From positions 1 to 64,000 of IMG/VR virus record IMGVR_UViG_3300020603_000012: a stretch of 64,000 nucleotides of DNA; one strand, written 5' to 3'. The position numbers and the translations under genes are program-made. Below the pieces are notes generated by a model. The model had not been told where the DNA came from. It worked only from the letters and a program-made list of their open reading frames with translations, and searched no databases. Positions 60,105 to 64,000 of this stretch are shown here, piece after piece. The DNA is from a virus. Numbering within the stretch: the stretch's first letter is position 1; the number at the start of each line of letters is the position of its first letter.

Positions 60105-60758
60105 TTACTTTCTCTTTTTAAGAAGTAGTAGTGCGCTAACACCTAACAATGATAGGATTGAAGGTTCGGGTACAGCAGTAAATTGTGTTAAGTAATTTAC
60201 TCCCCCGTTGCTTGCATAGTTTTCAAAACTACCACTGCTTCCACCGTTAGACCATGTAAAGTCAGCCTTTGCATACATTTCTATTGTGTATGTTTTAGGT
60301 GCTTGAATGGTACCAGCGGTTACGTTCTGTAATAAGTTAACAGAAGAATTGGCTGCCCAATATTTGTTAACGTTACCATCAGTCCATGAGTTACTAAACG
60401 GAACGTTATATGAACTGAATGCACCTTTATCAGCTGCACCAGTTTCATACACCCTCCAGTATAAAGTAACTGCATTAGCAGAATCTGTAGAACTTTGCCA
60501 GGTTTTAGCAGTTGCACTAGCTAATTGTAGTAACCCACCTTGATTCATGTTAATAGTACCAAGGCTAGCAGGTAAAGAATTAGCAGGGTTTGGACCATGG
60601 GTATCACCAAGCAAATTATAGAACGTAGTTGCTTGATTAATCACATCCAAACTAGAAGCATCTACACTAAACCCAACACCTACTGCATACATAGTATTGG
60701 CATAAGATGCTGATGCTAACCCTAAACTTATTACAATAGCTAGAATTAATTTATTCAT
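60105..60758 (-). CDS. PEP-CTERM exported protein
   Basis: A 217-residue protein: signal peptide (LILAIVISLGLASASYA), a beta-rich body, and the sorting tail VPEPSILSLLGVSALLLLKK ending RK. PEP-CTERM tails are recognised and cut by exosortase in the host inner membrane. A strong AAAGGAGGG lies upstream of the ATG. Its start overlaps the previous gene by four bases. Body function unknown. Confidence 0.85.
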   Translation of the reverse strand: MNKLILAIVISLGLASASYANTMYAVGVGFSVDASSLDVINQATTFYNLLGDTHGPNPANSLPASLGTINMNQGGLLQLASATAKTWQSSTDSANAVTLYWRVYETGAADKGAFSSYNVPFSNSWTDGNVNKYWAANSSVNLLQNVTAGTIQAPKTYTIEMYAKADFTWSNGGSSGSFENYASNGGVNYLTQFTAVPEPSILSLLGVSALLLLKKRK

Positions 60759-62323
60759 ACATTACCCTCCTTTCTTTTGAGCGTTCTTATTGCAAGTACC
60801 CCTAGTCCTCCAAGCAGCATTAAGCTACCAGCAGAGGGTTCAGGAATACCTGAAACTTCAATGTTATTAACAAACAGACCATAGTTTGGTTGATCTGCTG
60901 TAGTGGTCTGTATGTCACCTGCATAGAAGTGAATAGTAGTAATATAATCCGGCACATTTACATTAGTCACAAATAACACCTCTGGATTTCCGTATAAATA
61001 AGCACTTACTTCAACAAGTGTAGGGGTTAATTGCTCTACCATGTAAGTTAATGCTTGTTGATAGCCATTGGCTAACACCTGAGTATTAGTTAATCCAGTA
61101 CCTGCAAAGGTAATAGGATCTGACCATACATTCTGGAATCTAAACACTGCAGTGTTTCCAGACATGAATTCAACACCTCGGTTACCTCCATTCCAAAGAT
61201 AGTTTGCATCTACTGATAGAGTTTGACCTGCTATAAGGCCACCACCATTGAGTACAAACCAACCGTTTGAGTATTGATTATAAGCCGTATTACCAGGTAC
61301 AAAATTAAATGCACTTGCTCCAATACTAGTTCTTCCTCCTTGAGAGGAATTACTAATCTGGGTTATAGCAGATGTGTCATTTTGGAAGTACCAAGTACCT
61401 ACACTTGTACCAGCACCTTCTATCCATGTTGCAGTGGTATAGCTGCTGGCATCCTCTATACCTAATACAGCTGCATGTGTTGTATTTAGACTAAAGATAG
61501 CGAGCAATGCAGCAAGCAAGCTAACTTTAGTTTTGTTTTTTGTTCTCATAAAACCTAATAATGTTGCGCCTATTACAAGCAATAACCAAGTATCTGGTTC
61601 AGGAATAATACCTACATCAGAGAGCGAATCACCCACAGATAGATAATCAATATGCACAACAGGTGCTGCAGTTGCAGAACCTTGTCTTAAGTTAATAGCA
61701 GATATAAAAGAAGCTGGCTCTGAACCTGTAGTAGATAGCCAATTAACTGTTCCTAGTTCTGCTACAAGTAATGATCTGTTTGTATCATTAGGGTTTATGT
61801 ACAAGCTAAATGTATCATTAAGAGTGCCAGCTACAAAATCCCATGCCATAACTATAGTGTATTCAGTGTTAAAATCTAATAATGTAGTTCCCCAGGTCAT
61901 TGCAGATCCTGTGCCTGATGCAGATTGTAATCCCAGTTGAAATCCAGCACCTGAGCTTCTAGCAGCCAATCTTTGATAAAAATTGGAAGAAGTACCTGCA
62001 GGGTCAGATAGGTTTAAGAAGTAATCACCATTAACAAAGGCAGATGCAATTTTAAGATCTACTCTTGTATATAAAGTATTACCAGACGTCTTTACTACTT
62101 GTGAAGTTAGTGCTTTCCAAACATCTTGACCTGTTGTATTAATAATTGCTTTACCATCTTGGTACTGAATAGGATTATTAGAAGCAGTGGATGTTTGAGT
62201 CCATCCATTCTGCCCTACTAGATTTCCATTTACATATCCTGTTGAAAAGTCATCAATTAGATATGTTGCTGCATTGAGATTTATAGCTACCAATGCAAGT
62301 AGTGTTGTTATTAGTTTTTTCAT
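60755..62323 (-). CDS. tandem double PEP-CTERM protein
   Basis: A 522-residue reading frame holding two complete modules. Module one: signal (1-18), lectin-like beta body, PEP at 241-243, hydrophobic anchor to 258 and basic tail MRTKNKTK (259-266). Module two begins at once with another signal-like segment (VSLLAALLAIFSLNTTHA, 267-284), a second beta body and PEP at 494-496 with anchor and RTLKRKEGNV. Met259 (ATG at 61549) could start module two separately, with AGG four bases upstream. The bodies differ, so this is not a simple duplication. Confidence 0.85.
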   Translation of the reverse strand: MKKLITTLLALVAINLNAATYLIDDFSTGYVNGNLVGQNGWTQTSTASNNPIQYQDGKAIINTTGQDVWKALTSQVVKTSGNTLYTRVDLKIASAFVNGDYFLNLSDPAGTSSNFYQRLAARSSGAGFQLGLQSASGTGSAMTWGTTLLDFNTEYTIVMAWDFVAGTLNDTFSLYINPNDTNRSLLVAELGTVNWLSTTGSEPASFISAINLRQGSATAAPVVHIDYLSVGDSLSDVGIIPEPDTWLLLVIGATLLGFMRTKNKTKVSLLAALLAIFSLNTTHAAVLGIEDASSYTTATWIEGAGTSVGTWYFQNDTSAITQISNSSQGGRTSIGASAFNFVPGNTAYNQYSNGWFVLNGGGLIAGQTLSVDANYLWNGGNRGVEFMSGNTAVFRFQNVWSDPITFAGTGLTNTQVLANGYQQALTYMVEQLTPTLVEVSAYLYGNPEVLFVTNVNVPDYITTIHFYAGDIQTTTADQPNYGLFVNNIEVSGIPEPSAGSLMLLGGLGVLAIRTLKRKEGNV

Positions 62324-62913
62324 AATCTTTTTCTTAATGCTAGTAATCCTAGTAATGTTAAATGTAAGGTTGAAGGTTCAGGAACTACTTCAATTATTTC
62401 ATTACCTCCGTTATAAGAAAATGTACCTACCAATGCTGTAGTATTAGAAGAGAAGACAAACGATTCCATATTAGGTGTGCTATCAAACAGAGGGGCGCGC
62501 CATAAAGTATCAGTTAAAATAGCTTTATCGTAAGAACTGTTATAAGGTGCAGCTGTAAAATTAACTAGGTCTGCATCATATATAGCTAATGCAAGTTGTG
62601 TATTTACCGCAACATCAGTATTATCTATTTTGCTATAATTGATTTGCATCTCAAGAAAATCTACTCCCGTATCAACAAAACCTGTACCGTTAGGAAGAGG
62701 GGAGAAAATACCATTACTATAAGTACCCCATAACGCTGACATGTAACGGGTATTAACTGTATTATTATCTACAAGAACAGAAAATAAATCGTCATACAAA
62801 ACTATAGAAGAAACAGCTTTGGATTCGGACACCATAAACCAACCAATAAAAAAGCCGCACATTGTGCGGCTTAGCATCTTTAAAGCGTTATAAGCGCTCT
62901 TGTATCCTAGCAT
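62320..62913 (-). CDS. PEP-CTERM exported protein, first gene of operon
   Basis: A 197-residue protein from ATG 62913 (a longer frame from 62970 starts before the predicted transcript). GGGAG precedes the ATG. A signal region (MLSRTMCGFFIGWFMVSESK, A) is followed by a beta-rich body and the tail VPEPSTLHLTLLGLLALRKR. The codons for the signal region contain a perfect terminator hairpin. Overlaps the double PEP-CTERM gene by four bases. Confidence 0.8.
   Translation of the reverse strand: MLGYKSAYNALKMLSRTMCGFFIGWFMVSESKAVSSIVLYDDLFSVLVDNNTVNTRYMSALWGTYSNGIFSPLPNGTGFVDTGVDFLEMQINYSKIDNTDVAVNTQLALAIYDADLVNFTAAPYNSSYDKAILTDTLWRAPLFDSTPNMESFVFSSNTTALVGTFSYNGGNEIIEVVPEPSTLHLTLLGLLALRKRL
62847..62872 (-). 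terminator. rho-independent terminator inside the 5' coding region
   Basis: AAGCCGCAC/GTGCGGCTT with a 3-nt loop, followed on the minus strand by TTTTTT. It lies within codons of the signal peptide of the first PEP-CTERM gene, suggesting attenuation of the operon. Confidence 0.75.
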
Positions 62914-62938
62914 GTGAGGTTCTCCCTCATATAATGTA

Positions 62939-62966
62939 CTTATACCTGCTGTTGTATTGTTTGCAA
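62939..62966 (-). promoter_or_regulatory. promoter of PEP-CTERM operon
   Basis: TTGCAA (62961-62966), 16-nt spacer, TATAAG (62939-62944). The transcript would start near 62932, giving a short leader with GGGAG before ATG 62913, so this operon is not leaderless. Confidence 0.55.
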
Positions 62967-63046
62967 GCATATTAAGTTAGACAGATCAACTTTAAAAACA
63001 TTAAATTTATTTTTGTGACAAAAAAAATTATTAGGGTTTCTTATTG

Positions 63047-63054
63047 ACTAAATA
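63047..63054 (+). promoter_or_regulatory. weak late-promoter-like box ACTAAATA
   Basis: 5 nt before ATG at 63060; six of eight matches. Confidence 0.35.
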
Positions 63055-63059
63055 TTATT

Positions 63060-63221
63060 ATGGCAGAGCTTGATGAGCTCATCGCCTTTACCATAGAAAA
63101 ATACGTGGCAAAAGGCGGCAAAAAAAAGAGCGTTTTGAAGAAAATAGCAGAGTGTAAGACTATGAAAGGGCTTTTAAAGCTAAGAAGTAAGTTGGGTATG
63201 ATTAAGTGGGAGAATAAATAA
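63060..63221 (+). CDS. small basic hypothetical protein
   Basis: A 53-residue protein: MAELDELIAFTIEKYVAKGG, then a Lys-rich middle (KKKSVLKKIAECKTMKGLLK) and SKLGMIKWENK. Probably helical, nucleic-acid binding by charge. Its last codons contain the late box of the next gene. Confidence 0.6.
   Translation: MAELDELIAFTIEKYVAKGGKKKSVLKKIAECKTMKGLLKLRSKLGMIKWENK
63213..63220 (+). promoter_or_regulatory. late-promoter-like box AATAAATA
   Basis: 5 nt before ATG at 63226. Confidence 0.55.
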
Positions 63222-63225
63222 CTAT

Positions 63226-63447
63226 ATGAAGCTATTCGACAAAATACTTGATGTGTATTATGATGTTGTCTTTAAAGTAGAAGACCTTGCAACAACTGTT
63301 AAGTATAAAGTTGTTGATTTGATCGACGGTATTAAGGGCCACAAAAGTAGTCTTGATGCCTATGTAGGTCAAGAAATTGATCTAGTTCAGAAAGAACCGG
63401 TCAAAAAGACAAAGAAAAAGAAAACGTCTAAAAAGAAAAAGAAGTAA
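63226..63447 (+). CDS. small protein with poly-Lys tail
   Basis: A 73-residue protein: an N-terminal helical region (MKLFDKILDVYYDVVFKVED) and a C-terminal Lys-rich tail (KKTKKKKTSKKKKK). It looks like a DNA-condensing or head-packed basic protein. Late box five bases upstream; no Shine-Dalgarno. Confidence 0.6.
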   Translation: MKLFDKILDVYYDVVFKVEDLATTVKYKVVDLIDGIKGHKSSLDAYVGQEIDLVQKEPVKKTKKKKTSKKKKK

Positions 63448-63475
63448 TTGATTTAAAATAATTACCGTCTACAAT
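63448..63475 (+). promoter_or_regulatory. early-type promoter upstream of bilin reductase
   Basis: TTGATT (63448-63453), 16-nt spacer, TACAAT (63470-63475), 6 nt to a GTG at 63482. Confidence 0.65.
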
Positions 63476-63481
63476 AATACT

Positions 63482-63538
63482 GTGGACATACTGCACCTTT
63501 TAAATGATAGAAACGGCTATGGGTGGTGGGGTTTATAA
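63482..63538 (+). other. 18-codon upstream open frame
   Basis: GTG at the predicted transcript start opens a frame reading MDILHLLNDRNGYGWWGL then TAA (63536-63538). It is in frame with the bilin reductase ATG at 63542, one codon beyond the stop. It may be a leader peptide or a former N-terminus. Confidence 0.4.
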
Positions 63539-63541
63539 AAT

Positions 63542-64000
63542 ATGGGCAACATATGGAATACACTCATTGATGTGCAGCATATGCTGCAAAAGCAGTTTGA
63601 GATCAGTGGCAAGGAAATACAAGAACCAGGCATGGATCGGTTCAATCAACCGGGGTGGATAAACCGGGTATGGACATCTGATAATTATCGCAGAGCTCAT
63701 ATTGATGTAGTTGACACCCGTGACATCAAGGGACTATGGATGATGCATTGCTGCATCTTTCCGCATGTACACAATGATGCACCCATATTTGGGTTTGATG
63801 TGATTGCCGGTAAGAATATTATTACAGGTTGTTTTCATGATTACAGTGTGACTGTGAACAAGGACCATGACATGTGCACTTGGTTTGCTCAATATGTGAA
63901 ACAATTTTCATGGCGCAAAATCAGAGAATTACCCGCATGGGCCAATCGTATATTTTCTCCAAGCATGGTGGCTGCCAGCCAAGTCACATGTGAAACAGAA
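63542..64000 (+). CDS. ferredoxin-dependent bilin reductase (PcyX/PebS-like), partial
   Basis: 153 residues are visible before the window ends (family usually about 230-250). WTSDNYRRAHIDVVDTRD, LWMMHCCIFPHVHNDAPIFG then FDVIAGKNIITGCFHDYS, and ELPAWANRIFSP match FDBR blocks; the His in MMHCC and the Asp in GFDVIAG are at active-site positions. These enzymes reduce biliverdin to phycobilins with ferredoxin and are known from marine phages. Codon use is less AT-rich than in neighbours, like the exonuclease/UvdE pair. A heme oxygenase gene may follow outside. Confidence 0.75.
   Translation, partial: MGNIWNTLIDVQHMLQKQFEISGKEIQEPGMDRFNQPGWINRVWTSDNYRRAHIDVVDTRDIKGLWMMHCCIFPHVHNDAPIFGFDVIAGKNIITGCFHDYSVTVNKDHDMCTWFAQYVKQFSWRKIRELPAWANRIFSPSMVAASQVTCETE

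Noticed and set aside
55511-62970. Host chromosomal DNA joined to the phage by mis-assembly
   Set aside because: The block carries the same promoter grammar, including a late box before the amylase, and phage-type genes lie on both sides. Read mapping would still be worthwhile.
62913-62970. Upstream start of the first PEP-CTERM gene at 62970
   Set aside because: The promoter at 62939-62966 places the transcript start downstream of that ATG, and GGGAG precedes ATG 62913.

Overview
This window is AT-rich DNA from a large lytic tailed phage of the T4 superfamily (a marine-type myovirus). The replication and recombination set is T4-like: sliding clamp (gp45), ssDNA-binding protein (gp32), a candidate helicase loader (gp59 position), DnaB-type helicase (gp41), UvsX, family B DNA polymerase (gp43), gp46/gp47 nuclease, late sigma factor gp55, UvsW and UvsY. 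Clamp loader, primase, capsid, terminase and main tail genes are not in the window and presumably lie outside it.

Layout: 1-19.4 kb is the replication/recombination/late-transcription block, almost all on the minus strand, with three glycosyltransferases and a QueC + glutamine amidotransferase pair. 19.4-33.5 kb is a mosaic of mostly plus-strand late genes; many encode proteins with a short N-terminal signal resembling the capsid-targeting sequence of T4 internal head proteins. FolE, QueD, QueE and PhoH lie among them. 33.4-40.4 kb holds a glycine-rich tail adhesin and eight glycosyltransferase-like genes. 40.4-50.2 kb is a minus-strand adhesion operon: a 2048-residue repeat fibre, an Ig-like protein and a subtilisin-like protease. 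50.3-50.7 kb encodes a one-piece tmRNA. 51.2-53.8 kb is a lysis cassette (holin-like protein, lipoproteins, M15 endolysin). 53.8-55.5 kb holds a FEN-type 5' exonuclease and a UvdE-type UV endonuclease. 55.5-63 kb is a minus-strand block of exported proteins: three PEP-CTERM genes (one a tandem double), a pseudopilin-like protein and a GH13 alpha-amylase family enzyme. The window ends inside a ferredoxin-dependent bilin reductase gene.

How the genes act together: FolE, QueD, QueE, QueC and the amidotransferase form most of a 7-deazaguanine pathway, probably for DNA modification; no DpdA-type transglycosylase is in the window. gp55 with the clamp implies T4-style late transcription, and TATAAATA-like motifs stand 4-12 nt before many start codons. 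A second promoter type, TTGATT-N16-TATAAT-N6-start, precedes about twenty genes. In both types the predicted transcript starts at or next to the start codon, so much expression looks leaderless, though some genes (lysis cassette, PEP-CTERM operon) use clear Shine-Dalgarno sites.

The host is not identified. PEP-CTERM tails, a pseudopilin and an exported amylase suggest a Gram-negative host with an exosortase system (for example PVC-group or proteobacterial). The strongest candidates for something new are the tmRNA with an unusually long tag lacking an LAA-type end, the leaderless promoter grammar, the phage-borne PEP-CTERM/amylase block, and virion-targeted nucleotidyltransferase-like proteins.
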